A DNA stretch of 64,000 nucleotides from Sulfuricurvum sp. GTDB taxonomy: Bacteria > Campylobacterota > Campylobacteria > Campylobacterales > Sulfurimonadaceae. The stretch is from assembly GCA_030696775.1 (NCBI GenBank), contig JAUYRN010000003.1, positions 1 through 64,000 on the forward strand, written 5' to 3'. The stretch's first letter is position 1; every line of letters begins with the position of its first letter. Under the pieces are notes generated by a model that worked only from the letters and a program-made list of their open reading frames with translations, made no database searches and was not told where the DNA came from. The translations under genes and the position numbers were made by a program. Shown in pieces: positions 35,617-44,389 of the stretch.

Positions 35617-37194
35617 GTGAGTCTCTTTACAACAATTAAATCAAAGTTTATTTTTAATCTCGTAGCCGCTGTGGGCGCAGTGTTATTTAGCGTCATTGTA
35701 GCATATTTCATCGCCACCTCCTCCATCAAAGAGATTATGACAAGTGACCTTAATACGGTTGCCAATGCACTGGAAAAAAACATCAATTACATCGCTTTGA
35801 TCAAACCGGATGCGTATAAGGATGAATCCTTTAAAAATGACATCAAAAGCATTAAAATCGGCAACAGCGGTTACGTCTATTTTATCAATGCCGACGGGGT
35901 TATGACTATCCATCCCAAACCCGCAGATGAGGGGAAAAGCAAAGCAGGACACGACTATATCGACCACATCCGCTCCGATAAAGCAGGAGGGATTTACGAA
36001 TACGTTTCTGCGACTACCGGTCAACACAAAATCGCGGCTTATCGCTATATCAAAGAGTGGGACATGTGGGTTATTCCAGGAATTAACAAAGCCGATTATT
36101 TTGACGCGCTTCAAATGAGTTTCATAAAATGGTTTGCTTTCCTAGGAAGCGTTTTAGTGAGTATTTTAATCGCGATTAACTACATTACAGGAACCAGCAT
36201 TATCCGTCCTATTGAAGAGCTTGATAAAGTTTCCTCTGATTTGGCTCATGGAAACGGGGATTTGACGAAACGTCTCCCGATTTTAAACGCAAATGATGAA
36301 ATTGGGATTGCAAGTTCTTACGTCAATACTTTTATCGATAAAATCCAACTTACCATCAATGACACGAAACAAATTACCTCTTCTGCTGTGGTATCTACGG
36401 CAACGCTCAACACCGCTGCAACTAACTTAGCCGAGCAATCCCAGAAAACCAATACTATTGCGCAAAATACGAGTACAACTGCATCTGAAGTCAACCGTTC
36501 TATCGAGCAAAGCGTCTCAACTGCCCGAGATTCTCTTGAAAATAATCAAAATAGTGCGCATGAACTCGAAGAAGTTCGTTCCATTGCTCACGATATTACC
36601 CGCGAGATTCACAATACAACCCAAATGAATAACGACCTAGAAGAGCGCTTTGCACAACTTACACAAGAGGCATCCAGCGTCAACGGAGTGCTTAGCATCA
36701 TTTCAGATATCGCCGATCAAACCAATCTACTCGCGCTCAATGCTGCAATCGAAGCTGCACGCGCCGGCGAACACGGGCGCGGGTTTGCAGTAGTTGCCGA
36801 TGAAGTACGAAAGCTCGCAGAACGAACGCAAAAAAGCCTCACCGAAATCAATGCCATCATCTCAGTAGTCATTCAATCCATCTCCGATTCATCTGATATG
36901 ATGAACACAAATAGTGAAAACATTGAGCGTCTCGCTGAAAAAAGTTCTAAAATTGATATAAAAATCGATTCTACTTCTAAAGTTCTGCACAACAATGTTA
37001 ATACAAGTCGTCAAAGTGTCGAAGACTCTGAAGTTATGGCAAACAAAATCAATGAAATCATTGCAAAAATTTCTGAAATGTCAAATCTCTCTCAAAAAAA
37101 TCAAGATGACATTAAACAAATTTCTCACATTGCAGGCGAACTCTACGGTTCAGCAACCGATCTCAATGCCAAGCTCGGACAGTTTAAGTCCTAA
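35617..37194 (+). CDS. Methyl-accepting chemotaxis protein with single Cache domain
   Basis: Transmembrane chemoreceptor of 525 residues. It has an N-terminal helix (about 10-30), a periplasmic sCache domain (about 35-160, with [22 protein letters not shown]), a second helix (about 167-190), HAMP (about 190-245) and a signalling hairpin tip [20 protein letters not shown]. The start is GTG with AAAGGCGG upstream. No C-terminal methyltransferase-binding pentapeptide is seen. It probably senses a small organic acid-like ligand; the ligand is unknown. Confidence 0.95.
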   Translation: MSLFTTIKSKFIFNLVAAVGAVLFSVIVAYFIATSSIKEIMTSDLNTVANALEKNINYIALIKPDAYKDESFKNDIKSIKIGNSGYVYFINADGVMTIHPKPADEGKSKAGHDYIDHIRSDKAGGIYEYVSATTGQHKIAAYRYIKEWDMWVIPGINKADYFDALQMSFIKWFAFLGSVLVSILIAINYITGTSIIRPIEELDKVSSDLAHGNGDLTKRLPILNANDEIGIASSYVNTFIDKIQLTINDTKQITSSAVVSTATLNTAATNLAEQSQKTNTIAQNTSTTASEVNRSIEQSVSTARDSLENNQNSAHELEEVRSIAHDITREIHNTTQMNNDLEERFAQLTQEASSVNGVLSIISDIADQTNLLALNAAIEAARAGEHGRGFAVVADEVRKLAERTQKSLTEINAIISVVIQSISDSSDMMNTNSENIERLAEKSSKIDIKIDSTSKVLHNNVNTSRQSVEDSEVMANKINEIIAKISEMSNLSQKNQDDIKQISHIAGELYGSATDLNAKLGQFKS

Positions 37195-37205
37195 GCTCAT
37201 TTTGC

Positions 37206-37236
37206 TATAATCCGCCCAATAAATAAAAGGCGGATT
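37206..37236 (+). promoter_or_regulatory. Promoter with overlapping 8-bp inverted repeat
   Basis: A TATAAT box (37206-37211) overlaps the left arm of AATCCGCC (37209-37216), which pairs with GGCGGATT (37229-37236). The repeat straddles the likely transcription start, as a repressor operator would, upstream of the 54-aa ORF and the TonB-dependent receptor gene. Confidence 0.45.
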
Positions 37237-37244
37237 TAACTATC

Positions 37245-37409
37245 ATGCAGGCACCTCGCGGATTTGGTAAGAACTATTTTTCTCTGACTGCCATCCAAGC
37301 GTATGCCTCTGAAGTTCGCCTTCTTCAAAACATTACTCGTATTGAGCTCGTCGCTCCTGTTTGTCCTATCTACATCTACTCTGCTATTTCTCCACCGCCT
37401 ATCGATTAA
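37245..37409 (+). CDS. Possible 54-aa leader or small protein before TonB receptor
   Basis: The ORF starts MQAPRGFGKNYFSLTAIQAY and ends CPIYIYSAISPPPID, with AAAAGGCGGA about ten bases before the ATG and a TATAAT box upstream. It stops 49 bases before the receptor ATG. It contains one cysteine and a proline-rich end. It could be a small protein, a regulatory leader of the receptor gene, or a chance frame in a 5' untranslated region. There is no homology evidence. Confidence 0.4.
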   Translation: MQAPRGFGKNYFSLTAIQAYASEVRLLQNITRIELVAPVCPIYIYSAISPPPID

Positions 37410-37458
37410 TTTTACTTTTTCGTCCAAACAAAAATTATTATAATCGTTAAGGATACTT

Positions 37459-39378
37459 ATGTTCAAACACACACTTTCTCTCGTTGCATCTGCAACACTT
37501 GTTGCCTCACTTGGGGCGGATACCCTTCAAATCGAGCCTATTGCTATTACTTCTAATGCGATTGAAACCAATGAGCTACAAGCTCCATACGCAACTGAAA
37601 TTTACACCTCAAAAGAAATTGAGGCCTCTCATTCAATCAATATTTATGAATTTTTCAATCAACACACATCACTAATTACCTCATCTGGTTATGGAAATTC
37701 GTTTGCACAAAAACTTGATGTTCATGGCTATGGAATAGGAGATGGATACCAAAATATCGTAGTTACCATAAACGGTCGTCGCCTCAATAATATCGATATG
37801 ACTTCTCAACTGTTAGGTTCTATTCCCTTAAGCACTATTGAAAAAATCGAAATTTTAAAAGGTGCAGGTTCTGTTATGTATGGGGATGGTGCTAACGCAG
37901 CTGTTATTAATATCATCACAAAGCAAGGTGATCATAATGAACTTGGTTTTTACGCAGGTAATTATCACTCTCTAGGGCAATCACTCTATCTCTCCTCGGC
38001 TAAAGAGCGTTATTCGTATGCACTTCATTTGGATCATTTTGACACTGACGGTACCCGTGTTATCGATGCCGAAGGAAATCGTGATAGCCAAAAAAGTACC
38101 AACGGAGGAGTTGAACTCTCTTACAAAGCAACCGATTCACTCGAAGTTCATGCAAATGCTGGATTTGCTAAAAATGATTCTTTTTACGGTCGCCCTATGA
38201 CGATCTTGGAATATAACGAAAATCCGGCACAAGAAGGTTCAGCAGGATTTGGAAGCACACAGCAGCAATTTAAATCAAACGTTCTGGGCTCTGGATTAAT
38301 TTACACCCTTAACAATAACTATTCCCTTGAAATTGACGGATCACGTGAAGTAAAACAAAGCAACTATATCACCTATAACAGTATTGCCAACTACCGTTAT
38401 AATGAACTTCGAGCGCAAGTCAATTATACCGATGATGCGATCAAAGCAACACTTGGAACTTCTGGAACATGGGGAAAACGTGAGGGATATGGAAATATAA
38501 CGACAAAAGACAACTCAAGCCTATACCTTTCCTCTGAATTGCATTTAGGTGACCATACCTTTATAGTAGGCGGACGTACTGAAAAAGTAACCTATGATTA
38601 TCAATCAACCACTGCCTCAAAATTCAAAGATGATACTCTCTACGCAGCTGAAGCAGGTTATGCTTTTAATGTCAGTAAAAACTCTTCCTTTTTTACCAAT
38701 TACGCTCACTCTTTTCAGGCACCTGACATTGACCGATTTTTTAACTGGGGAGGAGCGTTTAATGGATTTATAGAGCCAATGAAAAGTGACACTTATACTA
38801 TCGGCTATACGCTCATCACACCCAAAAATAAATTCAAAACGTCTATTTTTTATGCGAACTTAAGCAATGAAATTTATTACTACTCAGATCCAGCTTGGAT
38901 GAATTCAAAAAACACAAATATCGATAAATCTCATAAATACGGTTTAGATCTCTCTGACCAATGGGTAATCAACGAGCAGTTCAATCTAAGTGCAAACTAC
39001 AATTATGTCCAAGCACTAATCGATACAGAACAGCAAAATGGTGAAGTTTACGATGGCAATCACCTTCCCGGCGTTTCTGATCATAATATCAAAGCAACAT
39101 TTTCCTATCTTCCAAATACTAACACTACGTTAGCATTAACCCAAATTTATCGTTCGCAAGCGTATGCACAAGAAGATTTCGCCAATAATTTCACACAAAA
39201 ACAAGATGCCTACAAATCAACTAATATTTCTGTCACGTATGCAAAAGATAATTATGAAATGTTTGCTAAAATTAATAATCTTTTCGACCAATCTAACGGT
39301 ATTTGGATTAATAACGATGAAATCTATCCCATCGATTTCACCACAACGTTCACTGCCGGCTTGAAATTTATTTTCTAG
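37459..39378 (+). CDS. TonB-dependent outer-membrane receptor
   Basis: A 639-residue receptor: signal peptide (about 1-20), plug domain with VHGYGIGDGYQNIVVTINGR and IEILKGAGSVMYGDGANAAV, and a 22-strand-type barrel ending in FTAGLKFIF. The size resembles BtuB (614) or small siderophore receptors. AAGGATAC precedes the ATG. Downstream genes encode a membrane protein (6-nt gap) and a Cys-rich protein that recalls cobalamin-linked small domains, so cobalamin or a metal chelate is a possible substrate. No B12 riboswitch word was found upstream. Confidence 0.93.
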   Translation: MFKHTLSLVASATLVASLGADTLQIEPIAITSNAIETNELQAPYATEIYTSKEIEASHSINIYEFFNQHTSLITSSGYGNSFAQKLDVHGYGIGDGYQNIVVTINGRRLNNIDMTSQLLGSIPLSTIEKIEILKGAGSVMYGDGANAAVINIITKQGDHNELGFYAGNYHSLGQSLYLSSAKERYSYALHLDHFDTDGTRVIDAEGNRDSQKSTNGGVELSYKATDSLEVHANAGFAKNDSFYGRPMTILEYNENPAQEGSAGFGSTQQQFKSNVLGSGLIYTLNNNYSLEIDGSREVKQSNYITYNSIANYRYNELRAQVNYTDDAIKATLGTSGTWGKREGYGNITTKDNSSLYLSSELHLGDHTFIVGGRTEKVTYDYQSTTASKFKDDTLYAAEAGYAFNVSKNSSFFTNYAHSFQAPDIDRFFNWGGAFNGFIEPMKSDTYTIGYTLITPKNKFKTSIFYANLSNEIYYYSDPAWMNSKNTNIDKSHKYGLDLSDQWVINEQFNLSANYNYVQALIDTEQQNGEVYDGNHLPGVSDHNIKATFSYLPNTNTTLALTQIYRSQAYAQEDFANNFTQKQDAYKSTNISVTYAKDNYEMFAKINNLFDQSNGIWINNDEIYPIDFTTTFTAGLKFIF

Positions 39379-39384
39379 GGCATC

Positions 39385-39945
39385 ATGAAACTCCTATTTC
39401 ACCCCTATCTCCGCTATAAATTCTTCAACTCTCTCTTTACAGGGGCGGTTGGCGGATCGGTATTTACTGTTTATGGATCACTCAACCCCAGTACCTTTTC
39501 TATCGGCGGGATACTTCTTGCCCTTGGGCTGATGGGGATGGCGTACTTTTATCACTATTTTATGAAACTAGAGCATTTCTTTCGTTTTTCACTCGCGGCA
39601 GAAGTTATTATGTTAGTTATGATCATTTATTTTTTAGCTTTTCCCGCTCAAATACTCACAGCGCTGATCGTCTATGGAGCCTATCAGCTTTCCTTTATGT
39701 TTGGAGGCTATTTGGTGCGGGCTGAGACTCATTTTGCTAAACATGCGCGTATTATGGGGTGGATTGATGTGGTCAAACAACAAGGCTACCTCGCGGGGCT
39801 ATTGCTGTCTTATGGATTTTATAAAAGTCTTGAATTTTACGGTATCACTCAAGCCATGACGCAAGTGTATTGGCTTCATCTCTTTTTGTTACCTCTTGAA
39901 ATTGTTATTATCGTGTTACTGCGAAGAGGGTTTAAATCCCAATGA
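39385..39945 (+). CDS. Polytopic membrane protein, 186 aa
   Basis: Five to six hydrophobic segments (FFNSLFTGAVGGSVFTVYG, GGILLALGLMGMAYFYHYF, AAEVIMLVMIIYFLAF, IVYGAYQLSFMFGGYLV, GYLAGLLLSYGFYKS, HLFLLPLEIVIIVLL) and a conserved-looking loop ETHFAKHARIMGWIDVVKQQ. It may be half of a larger transporter-type fold. It starts six bases after the TonB receptor and overlaps the next gene by ATGA. The family is not recognised; it probably works with the receptor. Confidence 0.78.
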   Translation: MKLLFHPYLRYKFFNSLFTGAVGGSVFTVYGSLNPSTFSIGGILLALGLMGMAYFYHYFMKLEHFFRFSLAAEVIMLVMIIYFLAFPAQILTALIVYGAYQLSFMFGGYLVRAETHFAKHARIMGWIDVVKQQGYLAGLLLSYGFYKSLEFYGITQAMTQVYWLHLFLLPLEIVIIVLLRRGFKSQ

Positions 39946-40361
39946 CCTACCAAGAATGGTTTAACGCACACGCGTCCAAACACGCTGTTATAATGGAAAA
40001 GCTTACTGCTTTGAGTGAGTCAGAGGTGATTGAGTATTTTCGATTTGAAAACATGGTGGTCAATGAACCTAATTTTTGTCTTTTGTACGCTGAAAATAAA
40101 AAGTGCCATGAGACGGAATATCTCAACTGCTACTGGTGCGCGTGTCCACATTTTCGTTTTAATGATAAAGGGTTTTCATCGCAAGAAGGAAAAACACTTT
40201 ACAGCACCTGCGCTATCGACTGCAAAGAAGGAAAACGCTTTATTAGTGATACCGCTATCCATCAAGACTGTACAAGCTGTTTGATTCCCCATCAAGAAAA
40301 AATCCTAAAAAAATATTTTAATCGCAATTGGCGTATCAGTATGGGAAAAGCACCCTGCTAA
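39942..40361 (+). CDS. Cysteine-rich small-domain protein
   Basis: A 139-residue soluble protein with ten cysteines: CLLYAENKKC, then NCYWCACPHF, CAIDC and DCTSCLIPHQ. The pattern C-H-C-x2-C-x-CP...DCxxCxxPH recalls the Cys-rich small domain (PF04071-like) sometimes seen beside cobalamin genes. Metal or Fe-S binding is likely. It is the third gene of the TonB receptor operon (ATGA overlap). Assignment to PF04071 is from memory of the pattern. Confidence 0.72.
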   Translation: MTYQEWFNAHASKHAVIMEKLTALSESEVIEYFRFENMVVNEPNFCLLYAENKKCHETEYLNCYWCACPHFRFNDKGFSSQEGKTLYSTCAIDCKEGKRFISDTAIHQDCTSCLIPHQEKILKKYFNRNWRISMGKAPC

Positions 40362-40389
40362 GCACCAAAATATCCTTTTGAATTGCCTC

Positions 40390-41511
40390 TTATTTTCCTT
40401 TTCTTTTTTTCTGTTCTTCATCTATTAGTACACTTAAGAGATTAAAGACTTCTCGACTTGCTGATTCTGCATCTTTAAAATAGCTCATTACATTTTTCGA
40501 ATTTTCTCCGCATGTGCCTGCTTTCACACAGTGAATGGCATCATGAATACGGTCATGCACCACTTTGTGCGGAGATTCAAGCTTAGAAAAACTTGGAACC
40601 GATCCAAATACTTCTTTTCCAAGTCCATACTCATACCATTTACCCAAACGGCATCCATGATGATCTGCAAACTCATCATCCACACTATTTAAAAATACTG
40701 TTTTGTATCCTCTGGATTTAAAGAGAAGATGATCCAGTTTTACAAGCACAATGAAAGTTGAATACAATACATCTCGTGAGCAGTTGTCTATGTCCATCGT
40801 ACGATGATTTAACTCACCTAGTGAAGATTGGAAACGATTAAGCTTGTTGCTGGAGTCAGAAGACATTGTCTCCATGGTGCTAGAGCGTTCATCAATCTCT
40901 GTTGCATTTTGCTTAAGACTCTGAACACTCATTTCAACTTCTTGCGTTGCCTTTTGCGTTCGTTCTGCGAGCTTTCGTACCTCATCGGCAACTACAGCAA
41001 ACCCTCGTCCGTGTTCACCTGCTCGTGCGGCTTCAATCGCAGCGTTTAGTGCTAACAAGTTAGTTTGATCTGAAATATCTTTAATGAGGCTAATCACAGC
41101 ACTAATCGATTCCACACTTCCACTAAGTTGTGAAGCTGAATTGTAATTATTGGAGATATTATCTGCTAACTCCTGTTGTGTATTAAGAAGGTCATTAATC
41201 TCATCATTGATCTCGACAGAAGACACACGATTGAGACGATTTAACTCAGAAATCTCCCCCAGTTCTTCAACATTATGTCCAAGATCTTTTTGAAGTACCG
41301 CAAGATCAGTTTCAGAACCAGAGATAAGGTTTTCTGTGAGTTCATGAATAAGGGTATACATTACCTTATCATGACGGGCTGTAGTGTTTTGCTCATTAAG
41401 TCGTTTATTTTCTTCACTCATTTTCGCCATAGATTCTTCAATCACTATCATTTTACTTTTTAATATTTCATGTTCACGAACTTGATCTAAATATCTTTTC
41501 TTATAAAACAT
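40390..41511 (-). CDS. Soluble chemoreceptor with CZB zinc-binding domain (TlpD-like)
   Basis: A 373-residue cytoplasmic chemoreceptor without membrane helices. The N-terminus is a coiled coil, the middle is the signalling hairpin with [20 protein letters not shown], and the C-terminus is a CZB domain with zinc ligands in [22 protein letters not shown] and [11 protein letters not shown]. This is the TlpD layout of Helicobacter, which senses oxidants such as HOCl and zinc state. It is divergent from the HDOD gene. Confidence 0.92.
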   Translation of the reverse strand: MFYKKRYLDQVREHEILKSKMIVIEESMAKMSEENKRLNEQNTTARHDKVMYTLIHELTENLISGSETDLAVLQKDLGHNVEELGEISELNRLNRVSSVEINDEINDLLNTQQELADNISNNYNSASQLSGSVESISAVISLIKDISDQTNLLALNAAIEAARAGEHGRGFAVVADEVRKLAERTQKATQEVEMSVQSLKQNATEIDERSSTMETMSSDSSNKLNRFQSSLGELNHRTMDIDNCSRDVLYSTFIVLVKLDHLLFKSRGYKTVFLNSVDDEFADHHGCRLGKWYEYGLGKEVFGSVPSFSKLESPHKVVHDRIHDAIHCVKAGTCGENSKNVMSYFKDAESASREVFNLLSVLIDEEQKKRKGK

Positions 41512-41688
41512 TTTTACCTCTTAATTATAAATATTTATTTATTATACGCTTTTTTTCTTCACCTAGCACAATTTAATCATAATTAAATCACAACATCTAA
41601 AAAGAATAGTAAAATTAAGAAGAAATAATACTTATGTGCTAAAATATATTCAATATAACTTTAAAAAAAACTTTTATGGAGATAATAA

Positions 41689-42507
41689 ATGGATCATATT
41701 TCTGAGCAAATTTTACATGTTAGCGCTTTACCCCCGATGCCTGACAGTATTATAAAAATTCAAAAAATTTCAAGTGATCCGCTCAGTTCACTCAAAGATC
41801 TGGCAGCTGTCATTCATGATGATCCGATGTTGACAGCCGATATTTTAAAACTCGCAAATTCTCCTATTTATGCTCTAAAAGAACATATTAATACCCTTCA
41901 GCAAGCCATCTCTATGTTTGGTATTTCCAATATTGTTGGATTTGCTATGGCGTATGCAATCGAACAAGCACTCAGTGTCGATCTTTTACCGTACGATATC
42001 ACACCTGAAGATTTTTTAAAAGTAGCTCAGACACAAAATGCTCTTGCATTTCATTGGCTCGAAGGACTTGACTCTAACACTGCCAATATTTTACTTACCT
42101 CATCTTTTCTCATGGAAATGGGATCTCTCCTCATTGCAGATTATATTATGAAAAAAAACATTGTCGAGCAATTTCGTATTGCACTTCAAAGCGATGCGAA
42201 TCTCGATGAGATAGAATTTAATATATGTGGGTTTAATCATAAAACTATCAGTGCAAGTATGTTTGAGTCCTGGGATTTTGATGAGCGGATTGTTGAAGCC
42301 ATTCGCCAAAGCGCTATCATTAATCAATCACTTGAAACGAGCAGTATCAGTGCACGGCTTGCTGTCATTTCAACGGCTGTCAATCTCAAAGAACAATTTA
42401 CCGAACACTCCATCGCATCAGCAGTTGAATTAGCCGATAAAATTGGGTTAGATGGAAATCATTTTAAAAAAATTGTTACATTGGTTCGTGAATCAACAGA
42501 AAACTAG
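41689..42507 (+). CDS. HDOD-domain signalling protein
   Basis: A 272-residue HDOD protein (HD-related output domain, no catalytic activity known): LPPMPDSIIKIQKISSDP, DDPMLTADILKLANSPIY and AISMFGISNIVGFAMAYAI are hallmarks. The HD catalytic pair is not conserved. HDOD proteins often act as hubs in motility and c-di-GMP pathways. It is a close paralogue of the protein at 59137. The downstream gap (42508-42700) shows no gene. Confidence 0.9.
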   Translation: MDHISEQILHVSALPPMPDSIIKIQKISSDPLSSLKDLAAVIHDDPMLTADILKLANSPIYALKEHINTLQQAISMFGISNIVGFAMAYAIEQALSVDLLPYDITPEDFLKVAQTQNALAFHWLEGLDSNTANILLTSSFLMEMGSLLIADYIMKKNIVEQFRIALQSDANLDEIEFNICGFNHKTISASMFESWDFDERIVEAIRQSAIINQSLETSSISARLAVISTAVNLKEQFTEHSIASAVELADKIGLDGNHFKKIVTLVRESTEN

Positions 42508-42700
42508 CTCATGTGGGTGGCTTCCAGAAAGAAAATTCATACTCGTACTAAAAAAATTATACCGATGATGATGCCCTTGAGTTTTTTTAGGCTCTAGCAA
42601 AACCCAGCATTAAAGAACAACCGCCTATCATGAAGAGCAAGTAAGGAGATGGATGCTAGAAATAGGATAAAATAAGACAAGTATATTTGCGAGGGTATAA

Positions 42701-44389
42701 ATGCGTCTTGTTTTCATGTTATTCACATTGCCATTTTTACTCTTTGCCAAACCGGTTCCGTTGCTTTTTTCGGGCAATGAAAAAATTTCCTCACGAGCTT
42801 TATATGATGCTCTTGGACTCCGGCTTCCCTATGCTATCGAAATATGGGAGGATAAACCCTCTATAGAACCCTCGATTTCATCTCAAAGCGTCACTGCTCT
42901 GACTAGCTACTATCGTGCCAAAGGCTATTTTGGGGCTAAAATAACCCCCGTTATAACCGACACTTCTATTACCTTTTCTATCCAAGAAAATGATCCTATT
43001 GTCGTTATCGATATTCAAGTCAACAGTATTCTAGCCATCGATAACGCCATCGAACTTCATCCAAATACGCTCTTTGATCAAGATAAATTTACTGCTTCAA
43101 AAACACAGATTAAAAAACGTTATCACGATGAGGGGTACTGCAACGGGACATTCAATTCCAAAGCATGGGTCGATATTGAAACTCATGAAGCGCACCTGCT
43201 GTTTGAAGCAACTCCAAATGAACAATGCACCTTTGGACCGATCCTTGTAGAATCTACTCCCAATATTGACGGTACACTCGCTGCATCTATGCTTCGATTT
43301 GATGAGGGGGACACGTACAGTCTTGAAGCGATACAAAAAAGCTACGAAGCTCTCTATGCGCAAGAGGCAATTGCGCGCGTCTCTATCAACGATACCGACC
43401 GTACGGGCAGTGTCGTTCCCATAACCATAGGGATTGAGGAAGTAGACAAGCCGATTCGATTCAGCGCAGGATTGGGTGTCAGCAGTGACCAAGGTTTAGG
43501 TGGACAAATCGGCTTAAAACACCGTAACTTTTTGGGGAATCTCAAAACCCTCTCTCTGGAGGCAAAATTTACAGAAATCAAAAAAACAGCTGCCAGCATC
43601 CTCTCTGTTCCCCTCTATAATCATCTTTTTGGATACGGTGAAGTTGGATATTCGGATGAACTGTTTGACGGATACCGATCCGAGAGTGTTTTTGAAAAAC
43701 TAACCCTAAAACATCAAGCTTATCCAACATCCATTCTAATGTCTTTACTGTTTGATCAAGCCAAAACGTATGAAAGCAGCAATATCGCGGCATTTCCAAA
43801 CTCCAATCTTTTTATCCCCTCTCCTATGGCGGAAATCAATTTTGACACACGAGATAAACTCCTCGAACCGACAAGAGGCAACTGGATCAACGCCAAAGCA
43901 CAAGGCTCACTCTACTCTGGAATCTCCGATGCTACCTATTTTAAAACACTTCTTGCAGGAGCGCACATAGAAAGTTTCGGTGAACACATCATCGCTGTCC
44001 GGTCACAATGGGGAGTATTACGAACCTACGAGGGAGACGTTCCTAGCGCCTACCGTTTTTACGCAGGAGGGATGAATTCTAACCGAGCGTACACGTATCG
44101 TGATTTGGGACCAAAAGACATCCATGGCAATCCTCTTGGATTCAATTCTCTGATTGAAGGGACACTCGAATACCGTTTTCCTATCTATGATTCTATTCGT
44201 GGAGTTCTTTTCACAGATATCACCTATGGTTCGGATAATTACCTCCCCGACTATTCGACTCCCTATTGGGGAACAGGAATTGGATTGCGCTATGTTACGC
44301 CGATTGGTCCAATTGCTATTGATGTCGGATTTGATCCCAATGATTTTGGGCAAAATGCGTTTCACTTTCGAATCGGGGAACTGTTTTAA
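42701..44389 (+). CDS. tamA: Outer-membrane translocation/assembly protein TamA (Omp85 family)
   Basis: A 562-residue Omp85 protein: signal peptide (MRLVFMLFTLPFLLFA), POTRA-like domains (about 20-250, including VTALTSYYRAKGYFGAKI) and a 16-strand barrel (about 255-562) with the RFYAGGMNSNRAYTYRDLGP lid motif and C-terminal FHFRIGELF. Together with TamB it inserts or feeds outer-membrane proteins and probably lipids. It is coupled to tamB by TAATG. BamA would be longer with five POTRAs. Confidence 0.93.
   Translation: MRLVFMLFTLPFLLFAKPVPLLFSGNEKISSRALYDALGLRLPYAIEIWEDKPSIEPSISSQSVTALTSYYRAKGYFGAKITPVITDTSITFSIQENDPIVVIDIQVNSILAIDNAIELHPNTLFDQDKFTASKTQIKKRYHDEGYCNGTFNSKAWVDIETHEAHLLFEATPNEQCTFGPILVESTPNIDGTLAASMLRFDEGDTYSLEAIQKSYEALYAQEAIARVSINDTDRTGSVVPITIGIEEVDKPIRFSAGLGVSSDQGLGGQIGLKHRNFLGNLKTLSLEAKFTEIKKTAASILSVPLYNHLFGYGEVGYSDELFDGYRSESVFEKLTLKHQAYPTSILMSLLFDQAKTYESSNIAAFPNSNLFIPSPMAEINFDTRDKLLEPTRGNWINAKAQGSLYSGISDATYFKTLLAGAHIESFGEHIIAVRSQWGVLRTYEGDVPSAYRFYAGGMNSNRAYTYRDLGPKDIHGNPLGFNSLIEGTLEYRFPIYDSIRGVLFTDITYGSDNYLPDYSTPYWGTGIGLRYVTPIGPIAIDVGFDPNDFGQNAFHFRIGELF

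Noticed and set aside
37195-37458. Cobalamin riboswitch upstream of the TonB receptor
   Set aside because: No B12-box-like GCCACTG word or matching fold was seen.
37236-37472. 78-codon minus-strand ORF opposite the TonB receptor leader
   Set aside because: It overlaps the receptor start and promoter region on the wrong strand and has no ribosome-binding site.
42508-42700. Possible transposase remnant before tamA
   Set aside because: Short stretches looked degenerate, but no frame matched a transposase motif convincingly.
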